Numbered from the stretch's first letter, positions 14,301 through 22,800 are shown. The stretch: 64,000 nucleotides of DNA from Sweltsa coloradensis (GCA_024449915.1 JAMZAV010000056.1:434001-498000), one strand, 5' to 3'. Notes: generated from the sequence alone by a model not told the origin. A program made the numbers and translations.

Positions 14301-17190
14301 TCCATTAGTTGTCTGAGTGAGAAAATCAGGTCCACCGTCGATCTTCCTCTTCTAAATCCATGTTGTTCTTCTCTTAAATCTCCTTCTATCGAGTTTCTAA
14401 TTCTGTTATCTATTATTCTTTCGTAGATCTTGGCACAGTGACATGTCAGAGTTATCCCTCTATAGTTGGCACAGTTTCTCTTGTCTCCCTTTTTAAATAT
14501 AGGTACAATGAGACCCTTTTTCCAGTCTAAAGGAACTTCCTTATTCTTCCATACAACAGATAAGACTCTGTATAGCCATTGCATCCCCACAGGCCCTGCC
14601 GCTTTTATCATTTCCACTGCCAGCTCATCTACTCCCACAGCTTTACCATTTTTCATTTTCTTCATTGCCAGTTCCACTTCTCTCTATGTGATGCTACCAT
14701 CTTCTTCTTCATCCTCATCTCCAGACTCTTCTCTATGCACTACCTCAGGTGCTCTTATCTGCTGTTGGTTGATATCAGGGTTTAGAAGGGTTTCAAAGTA
14801 CGTCTTCCACATTTTCTCTTCATTTCTTCATCTGTCACCACTTCACCATACGCTTGTTTGGCTATCAACCTTTTCTTTTTTTAACCAGGTTGTGGCTATC
14901 AACCTTTTCTTTTCCTTTCTCTCATTATGCCATACAACATCTTCTTGTTACCATGCACATCCTCCCTCATTTCTTCTGTCCAGCCAAGAAACCATTTTCG
15001 GCGTTCTTCTTTGACCACTGCCCGTGCATCTCTTTTACATTTGTTGTACTCGTCTCTAGACTCCTGTGACTTAACTCTATACCAATTTCTGAATGCGTTA
15101 TTCTTCTTTGCAGTAGCTTCTTTTGTCCTATTATTCCACCATGGTGTTTCTTTGTACCTTCTCTTTCCATTTGTCCTACCACATACCAATTCAGCTGCTT
15201 GAACAAGACCCTTCTTAAAGGCACTCCACTCTTCTTCACACCCCTCCTATTTCACTTTAAGGAATTTCTCTAGTGACCAACAATTTATATTCTCTAGCTG
15301 CCTCCTTATTCTTTAGTTTCCACACACTGTATCTTCTTTTCTTGGATTGTGCTCTTCTTTACTTGCTTTAGTTCTTTAAATTCGGCAACTACCAGTCTGT
15401 GGTCGCTATCCACGGACACACCCGGTATAACTTTCACTTCCCGTAGATCTGGTTTTAGCTCCCCATCCACTAGTATATAGTCTATGACTGATTTTTGTTT
15501 GCCATTCCAGCTATATCTTGTGATCTTCTGACTTTCTCTTTTCTCATACCAGCTATTCCCTACCTTCAAACCATGTCTCAGACATATTTCCAGGAGTTTC
15601 TTTCCTTCTCTGTTCTGCCTTCCATAACCATGTGGGCCCATTACATCTTCGTATCCCATCCTATCGCTTCCAATGTGCGCATTGAAATCTCCATAATTAT
15701 GATGTTATTATTTAAAATGCGACTTTCCAGATCTCGTTCAAATGCATCTTTTTCTACCTTACTGCATCCCACTTGTGGTGCATAGACTTGTATAAGTGTT
15801 AGGTCTTTACTTTTAATGCGGAACTTGATACTAATGATCCTGTCATTTACATATGTCACTCCTAACACTTTGTCTCGTAGTCCTGGGCTCACCACTATTC
15901 CAACCCCATGTTTGGCTTCATCCTCATTTCCTGACCAATACAGTTTATACCCATCTCTCAGTTCAGCTTCTCCATTCCCTTTCCATTTTGTTTCACATAG
16001 TCCGAACATATCCAGTCTTCTTTCCTTGGCGACATCCACGACTTCTTCCCTTTTTCCTTTCAGTGTTACGATATTCAGAGTTCCAAAGCGTAAGCCATGT
16101 CGTTTTCCAGTGTTTTCCGTCCGTTTTCCGAGGCTATCTTCTTATATATTTTATATTTAATATTTTCTTTTACTTTGAAAGTCATTTAGACTATTGTTGA
16201 CCTAACAGAAATGAAAACTACCTTAACATGTCAAGCATATATATATATTTTATTACAAACAGTTTTGTGTAGGCTCTAGATATATTTTTGTCAAGTTTCT
16301 GTTAATGGCTAGTTTACATAGATGTACAGTATATAAGCCAAGAATAAACTATACGAAACCCATACTAGAGTTCCCACACGGGGCTAGGATACGGCTTGTG
16401 ATGAAGAATTAACATTTAAACATGATTTGTTAAATCCTTATGTACCCAGCCAATAAGAATCAAGCTTTCATACGCATCACGGCATGACGGCCAATGGCAG
16501 AGCTTCTAGTATAATGAAATTTAATAATCCTTGCCCATCTTTGTGAATACATTTTCTTATACCTAAATCATGAAACAAAACCTTAAAAGAGTCTTCAAAA
16601 GACATATTATAACCTTGGCACGCCCGTAAGCCCTCAAATTCAAATGTACAATGCTCTGGGGGAAAATTGAAACGACATACGTGAATTCTAAAATGCACAA
16701 GATACAGTTATTTTTATGCAGAACAACATACAACAAACAGAATTGATGTATGTAATAAACCCTACTATTCACCACTGTTAAGCTTAAGTCAACGCAATGG
16801 GAGCAATCTCTTCTTTTTCCCGTTGCGTCGACTTTATGCGTAACAATGGTATATAGTAGGGTTTATTACATACCGGTACATCAATTCTTTTTGTTGTATG
16901 TTGTTCTGCTTAAAAAAATCTGTGTCTTGTGCATTTTAGAATTCACGTACATCGTTTCAATTTTTCTCCAGAGCGTAATTCATTTGAAATTGAGTGCTTA
17001 CGAGCGTGCCGTGTACATGTCTGTCTCGTGAAGACTCTTAAACATTAATGTATAGTAGGTAGCCATTACTGTGATGTACTGTATTTCCTGCCTGATAACA
17101 CTGACATTTCTCTTTCCGCAGAAAATGCACAACTACCAACTGAGCGAGTCGAACCACTTACGAGTCTCGTTCTCAAAATCGAGTATCTAA
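2948..17190 (+). CDS. heph: Polypyrimidine tract-binding protein (hephaestus/PTBP1 orthologue), 3' half, five exons
   Basis: Nuclear RNA-binding splicing regulator that binds pyrimidine-rich RNA through four RRM domains. The window holds the last 172 whole residues, joined from 2948-3040, 6480-6696, 8431-8508, 12189-12252 and 17122-17190. All visible introns are GT-AG and the phases agree across every junction (first exon begins with two bases of a split Gly codon; later splits fall inside Ala, Pro and Pro codons; the last junction is between codons). Residues 1-43 are the C-terminal part of RRM3, with the RNP1-like strand KDSALIQM (16-23). Then comes the conserved linker with [16 protein letters not shown], then RRM4 with RNP2 ATLHLSNI (95-102) and RNP1-like RKMALIQL (about 132-139), ending in [11 protein letters not shown] and stop. 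The end matches the usual PTB C-terminus, so the gene is complete at 3'. RRM3-RRM4 packing is known in PTB. Introns are loaded with SINE, LINE and hAT-like insertions, but no coding break is visible. Vertebrate paralogues (PTBP2, PTBP3) are alike; insects normally have one gene. Confidence 0.95.
3095..3165 (-). mobile_element. SINE-B fragment (tRNA-like B box)
   Basis: On the minus strand this reads a GGTTCGAACCCCGATC-type B box followed by the GGGATGGA continuation seen in the + strand SINE at 3290-3440. It is one of three SINE pieces packed head to head within 350 bp. Confidence 0.5.
3172..3250 (-). mobile_element. SINE-A head (tRNA-related)
   Basis: The minus strand reads GTGGCTCGTTGGTCTTGTTG, then an anticodon-loop-like CTTCCAA and a B box GGGTTCGATTCCCG. 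The same head opens the full copies at 8745 and 11673. The body of the SINE is absent, so this is a truncated copy. Confidence 0.65.
3290..3440 (+). mobile_element. SINE-B copy (tRNA-derived)
   Basis: The tRNA-like head TACCGTCTCGGTGGTCTAGT is followed by a B box CGGGTTCAAACCCCG and an AT-rich tail with ATTAAATATTGA. The family recurs at 22588 and, in inverted orientation, at about 55195-55285 and 4528-4600. Confidence 0.6.
3441..4527. other. Intronic repeat-derived sequence
   Basis: At about 3600-3665 there is a MITE-type end (CCGAATATAGCACGATC, then AATATAACACGACCCC), also echoed near 21400 and 21510. The complementary open frames at 3794-4081 overlap on both strands and show no family resemblance, so they are not called genes. 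The rest is AT-rich intron. Confidence 0.35.
4528..4600 (-). mobile_element. SINE-B related head
   Basis: The minus strand reads CGCGGTCTCGGTGGTCTTTT, then a B box GGGTTCGATCCCCGG. The body is not recognisable. A further B-box-like GGGTTCAATTCC lies at about 4697 on the + strand. Confidence 0.5.
5538..5771 (-). pseudogene. Possible N-terminal fragment of a transposase-like protein
   Basis: A 77-codon minus-strand frame with an acidic start ([14 protein letters not shown]) and a later segment [18 protein letters not shown]. The latter recalls the R-S-Y-x-x-x-F-K pattern that opens the helix-turn-helix of pogo/jerky-type transposases, but it stops right after. No DDE domain follows. It may be a chance open frame, and I treat it as weak. 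Confidence 0.22.
5772..6479 (+). other. heph intron, no gene seen
   Basis: AT-rich intron ending in the polypyrimidine tract and CAG of the 6480 exon. No ORF or repeat family is recognised here. Confidence 0.5.
6480..6696 (+). CDS. heph: heph exon: end of RRM3, linker, start of RRM4
   Basis: The acceptor is TCCCCCCAG and the donor is CC|GTAAGA. The exon encodes [20 protein letters not shown], then the conserved inter-RRM linker ([30 protein letters not shown]) and the RNP2 strand ATLHLSNI. It ends two bases into a Pro codon. In-frame read-through into the intron gives a stop at once (CCG TAA), which agrees with the exon end. Its open frame is preceded by a strong polypyrimidine tract. Confidence 0.95.
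6866..7279. mobile_element. hAT-like MITE with perfect 8-bp target duplication
   Basis: A 414-bp non-autonomous element. It starts TAGGGCTGGGTTATGACA and ends TTTTGCCCAGCCCTA. It is flanked by identical 8-bp CTTTTTAT at 6858-6865 and 7280-7287; 8-bp duplications are typical of hAT transposition. Subterminal regions carry several ATCGAT/CGATAT palindromes. The inner block (about 7060-7200: TCTCACAATCGCG, GACCCGGCACCTCC) is shared with the elements at 9486 and 13587. It has no transposase ORF. Confidence 0.88.
7500..7695 (-). pseudogene. RT fragment of an RTE-like LINE
   Basis: The minus strand, with stops, reads [20 protein letters not shown] followed by a degraded LEKA motif, homologous to RT domain motifs in the larger LINE at 14285-14677. 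It abuts the C-terminal fragment at 7705-8225 in an order that one LINE cannot give, so two copies are juxtaposed. Confidence 0.7.
7705..8225 (-). mobile_element. 5'-truncated LINE, RT C-terminal end and 3' tail
   Basis: A 116-codon minus-strand frame contains [23 protein letters not shown] and [15 protein letters not shown], the C-terminal part shared with the 12468-13505 LINE. The 3' end finishes in ATGATGATTATAA-type microsatellite-like sequence, as in RTE-like elements that lack long poly(A). It is truncated at its 5' end at about 8225, against an ATT microsatellite. Confidence 0.8.
8236..8322. repeat. (ATA/ATT)n microsatellite
   Basis: ATAATAATA followed by a long ATTATT run, joined to the truncated 5' end of the LINE fragment. 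Confidence 0.85.
8431..8508 (+). CDS. heph: heph exon: RRM4 helix 1 region
   Basis: The acceptor is TTTTCTCCGCAG and the donor is CC|GTAAGT. The exon encodes [20 protein letters not shown] and AFKFF, the first helix and following strand of RRM4. Both ends split Pro codons at phase 2, matching the neighbours. Confidence 0.94.
8745..9145 (+). mobile_element. SINE-A, near full length (~400 bp)
   Basis: Begins GTGTGGCTCGGTCTTGTGGT with A-box-like sequence, a CTTCCAA anticodon-like loop and B box GGGTTCGATTCCCG. The body reads CAGTTCTTGTCTTAGGAACG, CTTGTTGATTCTGGCG and CATACCACTGATTGC, then the conserved 3' end GAGTGGGTAGACTCTAAATA and an (ATTT)n tail. A second nearly identical copy lies at 11673-12092, giving the family its extent. 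Transcription by Pol III from the tRNA-like head is expected for the family. Confidence 0.85.
9209..9228. repeat. Poly-C tract
   Basis: A run of about 17 C following TGATTT. Similar C runs occur near 58313 and 59649. Confidence 0.8.
9486..10907. mobile_element. hAT-like element (1.42 kb with nested insertion)
   Basis: Starts TAGGGCTGGGCTATGACA and ends GGCCCAGCCCTA, the same termini as the MITE at 6866. Flanking 8-mers are CTCCCAAC (9478-9485) and CACCCAAC (10908-10915), 7 of 8 identical. The inner block at about 9660-9800 matches that MITE. A second element (9847-10851) is nested within; without it the outer element is about 409 bp, like its relative. Confidence 0.85.
9847..10851. mobile_element. 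Nested hAT-like element rich in ATCGAT palindromes
   Basis: Left end AAGGGTTGCCGTTTGATA and right end TATCGAACGGCAACCCTA form imperfect terminal inverted repeats. The target duplication CCACAAAT is exact (9839-9846 and 10852-10859). Subterminal zones (9860-9950 and 10745-10830) are packed with ATCGAT and TCGATA palindromes. The middle is GC-rich (about 10130-10240 and 10550-10625) and has no transposase ORF. Confidence 0.85.
11673..12092 (+). mobile_element. SINE-A, near full length
   Basis: Same layout as the copy at 8745: tRNA-like head with CTTCCAA loop and GGGTTCGATTCCCGG B box, body, GTGGGTAGACTCTAAATACG end and (ATTT)n tail. It has a short GTTGGAAGAAGTTTTTTAAC segment after the head that the other copy lacks or has lost. 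It ends about 95 bp before the heph exon at 12189. Confidence 0.87.
12189..12252 (+). CDS. heph: heph exon: RRM4 RNP1 strand
   Basis: The acceptor is CTCTCTCCCTCAG and the donor is ATC|GTAAGT. The exon encodes [20 protein letters not shown] and I, containing the RNP1-like strand of RRM4. It ends on a codon boundary. Confidence 0.94.
12253..12440 (+). other. heph intron start
   Basis: Intron sequence between the exon donor and the 3' end of the LINE. Nothing further seen. Confidence 0.5.
12468..13578 (-). pseudogene. LINE reverse transcriptase, central and C-terminal part
   Basis: After the motif-A segment [12 protein letters not shown] (about 13535-13570) and a frameshift, the frame from 13505 continues with [18 protein letters not shown], the catalytic [10 protein letters not shown] (motif C), the [11 protein letters not shown] region, [32 protein letters not shown] and [12 protein letters not shown]. 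Family members have this order. The 345-codon frame is intact by itself but cut off from the rest of the RT. Confidence 0.88.
13587..14287. mobile_element. hAT-like MITE (701 bp) inside the LINE RT gene
   Basis: Ends TAGAGATGTGCAAAAATGGT and ACCATTTTTGCACATCTCTA are perfect 20-bp inverted repeats. The target duplication GTCATAGC is exact at 13579-13586 and 14288-14295. Subterminal motifs are TTTCGCGAA-type palindromes rather than ATCGAT. The inner block (about 13950-14050, TCTCACAATCGCG, GACCCGGCAC) is shared with the elements at 6866 and 9486 in spite of different termini. It has no ORF for a transposase. Confidence 0.93.
14296..14677 (-). pseudogene. LINE reverse transcriptase, N-terminal fragment
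   Basis: The frame reads [40 protein letters not shown] and [17 protein letters not shown], which are RT motifs 0-2 of non-LTR elements. It runs into the MITE target duplication at 14288-14295. The coding continues on the other side of the MITE (13578 downward: [14 protein letters not shown], motif A). Confidence 0.88.
14882..15239 (-). pseudogene. LINE linker region between endonuclease and RT
   Basis: Two overlapping minus frames (15239-14967 and 15189-14899) carry [20 protein letters not shown] and similar text, with lysine-rich sequence typical of the EN-RT linker in such elements. A short duplication of GGCTATCAACCTTTTCTTTT at about 14860-14910 disrupts it. Confidence 0.7.
15306..16110 (-). 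pseudogene. LINE endonuclease (APE-like) domain, frameshifted
   Basis: One frame (16039-15641) carries the start of the endonuclease: [25 protein letters not shown] and [11 protein letters not shown] second frame (15659-15306) carries [18 protein letters not shown] and the catalytic [10 protein letters not shown] motif. The GDFN motif is still present in the DNA at about 15685-15697 but out of frame with the upstream part, so a frameshift lies just before it. Order ETKW, QVYAP, GDFN, SDHRL is that of APE-type LINE endonucleases that nick target DNA. Confidence 0.85.
16141..16582 (+). other. heph intron, no gene seen
   Basis: AT-rich intron between the LINE 5' end and the foldback repeat. Nothing recognised. 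Confidence 0.45.
16583..17042. repeat. Foldback (inverted repeat) with ~220-bp arms in the last heph intron
   Basis: Arm 16583-16801 and arm 16819-17042 are imperfect reverse complements with a 17-bp loop. Matching landmarks include TAAAAGAGTCTTC with GAAGACTCTTA, GTGAATTCTAAAATGCACAA, GCAGAACAACATACAACAAA, and GTCAACGCAATGGG with CCCGTTGCGTCGAC. In heph pre-mRNA the arms would form a long hairpin 79 nt before the last coding exon. No target duplication was identified. Origin may be a foldback transposon or an inverted duplication. Confidence 0.85.
17122..17190 (+). CDS. heph: heph terminal coding exon with stop
   Basis: The acceptor is TCTTTCCGCAG. The exon encodes [22 protein letters not shown] and a TAA stop, the strongly conserved C-terminus of PTB. 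It lies only 79 bp after the right arm of a large foldback repeat (16583-17042). Confidence 0.95.
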   Translation, partial: KMHNYQLSESNHLRVSFSKSSI

Positions 17191-20100
17191 CGTCTCTTCA
17201 TCTACTAACAGAAACGAGAGCGCTTTCATCAGTTCATCGTATCAATCAACCCATCGTCAGAGATATCAAGTTCATCGGATCCACCATACAACTAATAAAT
17301 TATTAGCTTCGCGTAAGATTAATCCGCGTTTGTTTGACGCGAGACCAAGTCGTTTCGACGGACACTGATGTTTTCTACGTACGAAACGACACTCGATTTC
17401 ACGTAGCAGTATTGCTCGGAAGATGACAGTATTGCGCACAACAGTTATTAATGCATCAAGATAGTGGTTATTAGTTGAGTTAACAGTTTTTTTATAAGAA
17501 AAAAAACATGCAAAATGTTAAAAAAAACATATCGATATTTTTTGACCCTATCCAAGTATTATGCAATTAAAAACTAGAAAAAATGTGTGTTGTTGATGAA
17601 TGGTTTATCAGTTATCAGCAATCAATGCTAGTAGTTAAGAGACAATCGCAACGGCGGAGAATCAATCGAAACTTGCTGCAAGGGAGCTGGCTAGTTTTTG
17701 CAAGATATTCTACATAGAACAATATTTACTATTTAAATATAACTTTTAAAGATATCATAAATACAGGTAAATATATTTACTACAGACGGAGGAATGGTCA
17801 ATTCTCCGCGACACGTTGGGACGAAGATGTTTTCCAGTAACGGTAGAATTAGCGACGAAACCCGTTCGAGTTCGGACAGACGATCAAACGACTTCCGCGT
17901 CGTACGAATTTCAAAAGTCGTTAAATGGGTGACTTGCATTTGATATAAATCACATTTCAAATGAGAGGGTGATGTTCTCAATACTATTTTTGGAAATACG
18001 TGTAAGAATGCTTCTACCAGGGTTAATATTAATATCTTAAATGCAAGAAAATCTATGCCTGTATGGCTTGTCGACGAATGTGTGAAACTAAAAAGCCAAT
18101 TTTGGGGTATATATATTTTTTACATTTGTTTAAATTCTCGTAGGTCGAAGGAAGGTAGCTCGAAGCTTCCGTCAACATCCAAACGAGCGTTGCAGTTTCT
18201 TTGGTGTCGACCGTAGTTGAAATGTACAACCTAATTATGGTACTAAGAATTTTAAGTATTATTAATTTTATATTATAATCTTTTGTCTTGATACGGATAA
18301 TCCGTAATTAAGATTAGTTTTCATACTTACTTTTTTAGAAAACCATTCCATGGCTTGGGATGGGTTTACGGAACGGTTTTCAACGGACCAAGTGTCAAGG
18401 TGTGTGCGTGTGGGGACTGAATGGGTCGTGTAACCACCGCTGGGTTTTCATTCTCTTTGTTTTGATCAAGTGTAAAAGACGGCATTGTCTTTAGTGTAGC
18501 CGGACTTTTCTTTCTCTTTTTATTTATTAGTTATTAGTGTCTAAGCTAAGTACTTGACTCTTGTTTCTGGGGGACTCGCGTACTCTTGGTAGCGAACGCA
18601 ACAGATCGTTAGTAGCGAGCGTATCCTTCGCAAGTCTGCGCGATGAGTCTTCACAATACGAGCTCCTCTTGAAAAGTAGATGTAGCTAAACAAAGTATTG
18701 AAATTTTTCTAACTTGTATATCCAATGAAATGTCTGTAGTTTTTTTTTCCTAGTTGACAGTCTAGTAGTTAGCTTTCCAGACCCTGCATATCTGCAACAT
18801 CATTACTAATACTTATCTGAAATTAAAATCCTTTTCCTTATCATCAGTATGTTACATTTGAAACAGTATTGTTGGCATAGCTTTAAAATAAGTTAACTAC
18901 TTACAATATTATTAAATGAACAAGTATAGAAAAAACAGGGTTAGATTAATATCGAAAGGAGTGTGATCAAAAACCTTGCTTTTTCTCATCAGTTTTACTA
19001 TAGTATATTTCTAAGCGTTTATAAATATATTATTATATTATAAAACATAGTTGACAATCATAACATATTTAAAGTGGTATCTCGGTTGGGAATCCGTCAC
19101 GACTTGTCGATTCGGTCGCGCAACTGATTTTGGGCCGATCGGACGTGACGGCTAGCCAATCGCACGCTACGATACTCGTTAAGTTGGTGAGTTTCGAGCG
19201 CGTTTGAAAATACTAATCGGTTGATTATTTATTTATAATATTACGTTAAGGACAACATATCATTAAAAAAGCATGCTTTATCAAAGCTTGATTTTTATTT
19301 CAAGACGGAACCAAAATTTTGAAAGAAACCGCTACGGTAGGTGGGGTGCCTTCGTGTCAAGAGTCGAACCCCCGACGGTTCCTAGCAATTTTCTCGAATT
19401 CAATTAATAGTCGACCAAAGAGTGTTGCGACAACCGTCTGGGTTCGAACCTGGGACTTGTAAGTCCAAACCATTTCGAATTACGTTATTTTTATCCATTC
19501 TCGCGATAGAAAAGAAAACTTCCCGAAAAATGAGAATCTTTTACTTTCCGGAACAAACATCTTTTCACGTTTCTAAATAACATTTCCCTAACTTAGAAGA
19601 AATTTTCCGATTTCCGATTACTCTTGGCGTTTTGGCTTTTCGTGAATCTCCTAATAAAGATCTTGACTAAATTAGTTTGCGGGGGAATCTCCGTATATGT
19701 TTCCGTTTCTTGTCTTAACGAATCGCAGTCGAGTGTCGCAAGATGCACATCGACTGACTTCTATCAATGCGTGGTGTCCCGTAGGGAATCGTGCCTCTGA
19801 ATAATGGACCAAAGCGTATATCTAAACTATCGCTAACTTCTGTCTAAATGTCTAGCTTTGGCCTTATTCTAGCCAATCTCGATACATGGAGTTTACCTGT
19901 GCACTCGGAATAGCGTGAATGTCTTCGCCACCCGATTCTCCGAGGCGAGTCGAGCAACAATACGACCAACACGAGACTATTTTCTCTAAGAAATATACCC
20001 AAGCAGGATAATATGCCGCGTTCGATCTAAACGGTGTACGATCTGTTTCCCGGCTCGCCTCTCTTGTCCCGTGTACCGCAGATTGGGTAGAGGAGAAGTT

Positions 20101-20935
20101 CAAGGTATTCTTTATAGTAAACGATGATAATTCTAGAGTCTATACTTCTTAATCATACTATAACTATACTATATAGGGATCACGTTTATAAAGGAACCTG
20201 GCTTAGCTATTAGCTTCTTAATATACTAACTTATAGATACTAGACAAACTATTTTTTGCTTGCATTTTTCTTGTAATTCAATGTTTGAAGAAAATGAAAT
20301 GTTAGCTTGTATTAGTGGAACTATCTCTACAATGTATTTTCTTTGCTTTTTTTAGTTTCTATGACTATTTCTATATTTAATTGACTTAAGAATCTCACCT
20401 ACGGAGTCAAATCTTACGGAAGAACTGGGCAACACGGAAGGGGGTTTGTGTTTTAGTTCTTCGTGTACCGTTAATATTTATCCTTTGCGCACAACTGGTT
20501 TTTAGGTAAAACACAACCGGATAAAATGTGCGCATTATTTGTAAGAATTGTGTGAGTACAATTTTTAAGGTGCATTTTATAATTACATTTATTTCTTACT
20601 ATTATCAGTTAAAAATTATGACCAAAGTGTTTTTTGAAACCGTATTTCAAGAATTTCTTTAAGGGTAATGAAATCTACAATTTCTACTTCTCTAGCCTGT
20701 AACATTGACATGTGTATACTAATTACTGCTTCCCAAATCAGTTTATAGCAAGACCAACTAACATTGTATTTAGTAATTATGTCAATTTCTGGCCCTTAAA
20801 CCAAAAATCTTATATTTTTATATCCATTCACCCTGGATCGCTCTTGCTGTCGGCATCTGTGCCGCAGCCCTGTTTCTTATATTCTGGTTTTGTCTGTACT
20901 TTCCAATAAACTTTCAATAAACATTCTGGATTCGT
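17191..20935 (+). other. heph: Probable heph 3' UTR and last-exon extension
   Basis: This stretch follows the stop codon. It lacks recognisable coding sequence and is largely free of the repeats that fill the introns, apart from a tRNA-like relic at about 19340-19470. It carries long U-rich and CU-rich runs (for example near 18505-18530), which would be candidate PTB self-binding sites; that is inference. An early AATAAA lies at about 17295 and a pair at 20905-20921, so the UTR could be as short as 0.1 kb or about 3.7 kb. Transcript data would decide. Confidence 0.5.
20905..20921 (+). terminator. Candidate poly(A) signal pair for heph
   Basis: Two AATAAA hexamers at 20905-20910 and 20916-20921 sit at the end of the low-repeat stretch after the heph stop, shortly before a TATG microsatellite and further repeats. 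They are plausible distal polyadenylation signals. Confidence 0.4.
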
Positions 20936-21028
20936 AAGTTGGCTGCATCTCTTTGGTCCCTATATTACCACCTTTTCTGCGCCAACAAAAGAAAAACCAC
21001 CCTCTTTCCTGTATTAAACATAGCATCT

Positions 21029-21127
21029 ATGTATGTATGTATGTATGTTTGTATGTATGTATGTATGTATGTATGTATGTATGTATGTACGTATGTACGT
21101 ATGTATGTATGTATGTATGTATGTATG
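21029..21127. repeat. (TATG)n microsatellite
   Basis: About 24 copies of a 4-bp ATGT/TATG unit with a few substitutions (TACG, TTTG). Open frames on both strands here are products of the repeat. Confidence 0.95.
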
Positions 21128-22130
21128 TTGACCCCTCACACAATATGTGTTTGGGGTATATTTAGGGATGTAAATCGGAAATATTTCCATGGAAATAGAA
21201 AATAATTTTTTTTTTTTAAATCTCAAAATTAAGTAAATATGTTAAAATGAACAGTGTACTCAGTATTTTATTACTGTATGGGACAGTACTAACTGCTGCT
21301 TACAACTTCATACGATTTGCACATTCAAATTTTCCCGCATTAAGTTTCAAAGTTTACCTACCACGAGGCAGTATGAACAGTAAGGCCTACTACCATATTG
21401 TCTTGAATATAAGCCTACCCTTTTCTCATTATTTTAAGTTTCAAAAGTCCCTTACCAGCTTATAATATGCATGCTTATGTATATGTTTTTTTTATATTTC
21501 AACAAGAAAAGTTAAGGGTCGGGTTATATTCAGGTACTGAAACAGCCTATATTCGGCACAATACGATATTATTTGATCTTGATGAAGTATGAATTCAAAT
21601 GAAGCTTGGAATTGCCTACTACCTCGGTAACGTATTTGCAAGTATATTATTTTTATAAGAATTTCCCTCGGTAAAAATTTCCGGAAAATTACATCACTAG
21701 GTATATAACAATAGTACGTATTTGATAAGACTAAGGAGTGGAAGGTAGTGGATACTATATTCTCACAGTAGAAGGTGAGATTGAACGCCCACGCCCACCC
21801 GGATATGTGGGCAATATTTCTATGATAACTCTCGGCGACCTGCAGCCAGCCCACCTGGACGTCGCGTGTGTGAAGAAGGAGTGTCGAGCAGCGCCGTACT
21901 TATGACTAGGGGTGTGCGAGTCCTGATTTTTGAATTCGAGTCCGAGTCCTAAAAATTACTCAATTTCGAGTCCGAGTCTTAAGCAGGCGTACACAGTACC
22001 TTCCTCAAATGTTGATACAAACATTATATTGACATATTTTTATTATTTGTGCCAAAAAAGGTCAAAACTTCCAAGAAGAATAAAAATTTGTATCAAAAGA
22101 CTGAGGTTACTATTATGACTAATCAGGTTA
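21128..22130. other. Intergenic sequence with MITE-like pieces
   Basis: Holds TTGAATATAAGCCTACCC (about 21407) and GGGTCGGGTTATATTCAG (about 21517), which look like paired inverted ends of a small element. At 21907 there is a hAT-like terminus TAGGGGTGTGCGAGTCC with repeated CGAGTCCGAGTC, with no partner end visible. The minus frame at 21492-21854 has no recognisable domain. Confidence 0.4.
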
Positions 22131-22370
22131 GTTGGTAGGCTGTGAAGCATTACTGCGGAGCATTACTGTCAGCTGGAGAACTAGCCAATCAGTCAGCCAT
22201 CATATCACAGGTGGCGGTGCTTATACAAACTAGCAGACCTTGGTAAGTTGGTAGGCTGTGGAGCATTACTGCGGAGCATTACTGTCAGCTGGAGAACTAG
22301 CCAATCAGTCAGCCAATCATATCACAGGTGGCGGTGCTTATACAAACTAGCAGACCTTGGTAAGTTGGTA
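22131..22370 (+). repeat. 116-bp tandem repeat (2 copies) at the outer edge of the left arm
   Basis: Unit starts GTTGGTAGGCTGTGGAGCAT at 22131 and 22247, with a partial start at 22364. It contains AGCATTACTGCGG twice in short tandem. The same unit, inverted, ends the right arm at 56070-56310. Confidence 0.92.
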
Positions 22371-22383
22371 GGCCCATAATCAG

Positions 22384-22583
22384 GGTGTGTACATACCACT
22401 AATTGCTATATTTCCTATTAAAAATAATTAAAATATCAAACTTTGGTTGGTTATCGCTCACTCGTCGATTGCGGTGAGACCTGGCTTGTTCACTTTGGTT
22501 TACTGTCCCCCACAAAAAAAAATCGGTTATATGACTGAGTGAGTAGACTCTAAATACGAATTTGATTTTATTTATTTATTTAA
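22384..22583 (+). mobile_element. SINE-A 3' part
   Basis: Starts at the family segment CATACCACTAATTGC and ends GAGTGAGTAGACTCTAAATA plus a TTTA tail. The counterpart in the right arm (55406-55668) is longer at its 5' side. Confidence 0.8.
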
Positions 22584-22587
22584 AAGG

Positions 22588-22680
22588 TTACCGTCTCGGT
22601 GGTCTAGCTGGCTCCCTGGAATGTGGGAGATCCAAGTTCGAACCCCGTTCGAAATTTATTTCTGAATTTTATTAAATATA
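22588..22680 (+). mobile_element. SINE-B head, internally deleted
   Basis: TACCGTCTCGGTGGTCTAGC, CCTGGAATGTGGGAGA and B box AAGTTCGAACCCCG. It is shorter than the 3290 copy between A and B boxes, and shared by both arms. Confidence 0.65.
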
Positions 22681-22800
22681 AATTACATTGTTTACATACT
22701 TGTTTATCTTTTCTGTAAGGTGTGATAGTGCATAAATGGGACATTGGCTATAACTAATCAGCTGATTGTATTAATTTTAGAGGTTGAGTTTTTTCACCAA

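Larger units (their letters stand above)
12441..16140 (-). mobile_element. RTE-like non-LTR retrotransposon, ~3 kb, inactivated, split by a hAT-like MITE
   Basis: Reads 16140 to 12441 on the minus strand: APE-type endonuclease, linker, reverse transcriptase and a C-terminal GRPRQQW segment, then a short tail ending in a repeated ATGATG motif. Such proteins copy their own RNA at a nicked target. The 5' end is probably truncated. Frameshifts near 15695, between 15306 and 15239, between 14899 and 14677, and near 13510-13545, plus the 701-bp insertion at 13587, make it inactive. Clade assignment (RTE-type, as in proteins often labelled craniofacial development protein 2-like) is by resemblance only. 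Confidence 0.85.

Noticed and set aside
12475..16200. Plus-strand open frames opposite the LINE
   Set aside because: They are complements of the LINE coding sequence, rich in Ser, Pro, Leu and His as expected of such shadows, with no domain.
20939..21226. Tyr-Val-Cys-Met repeat proteins
   Set aside because: Translation of a TATG microsatellite on both strands.
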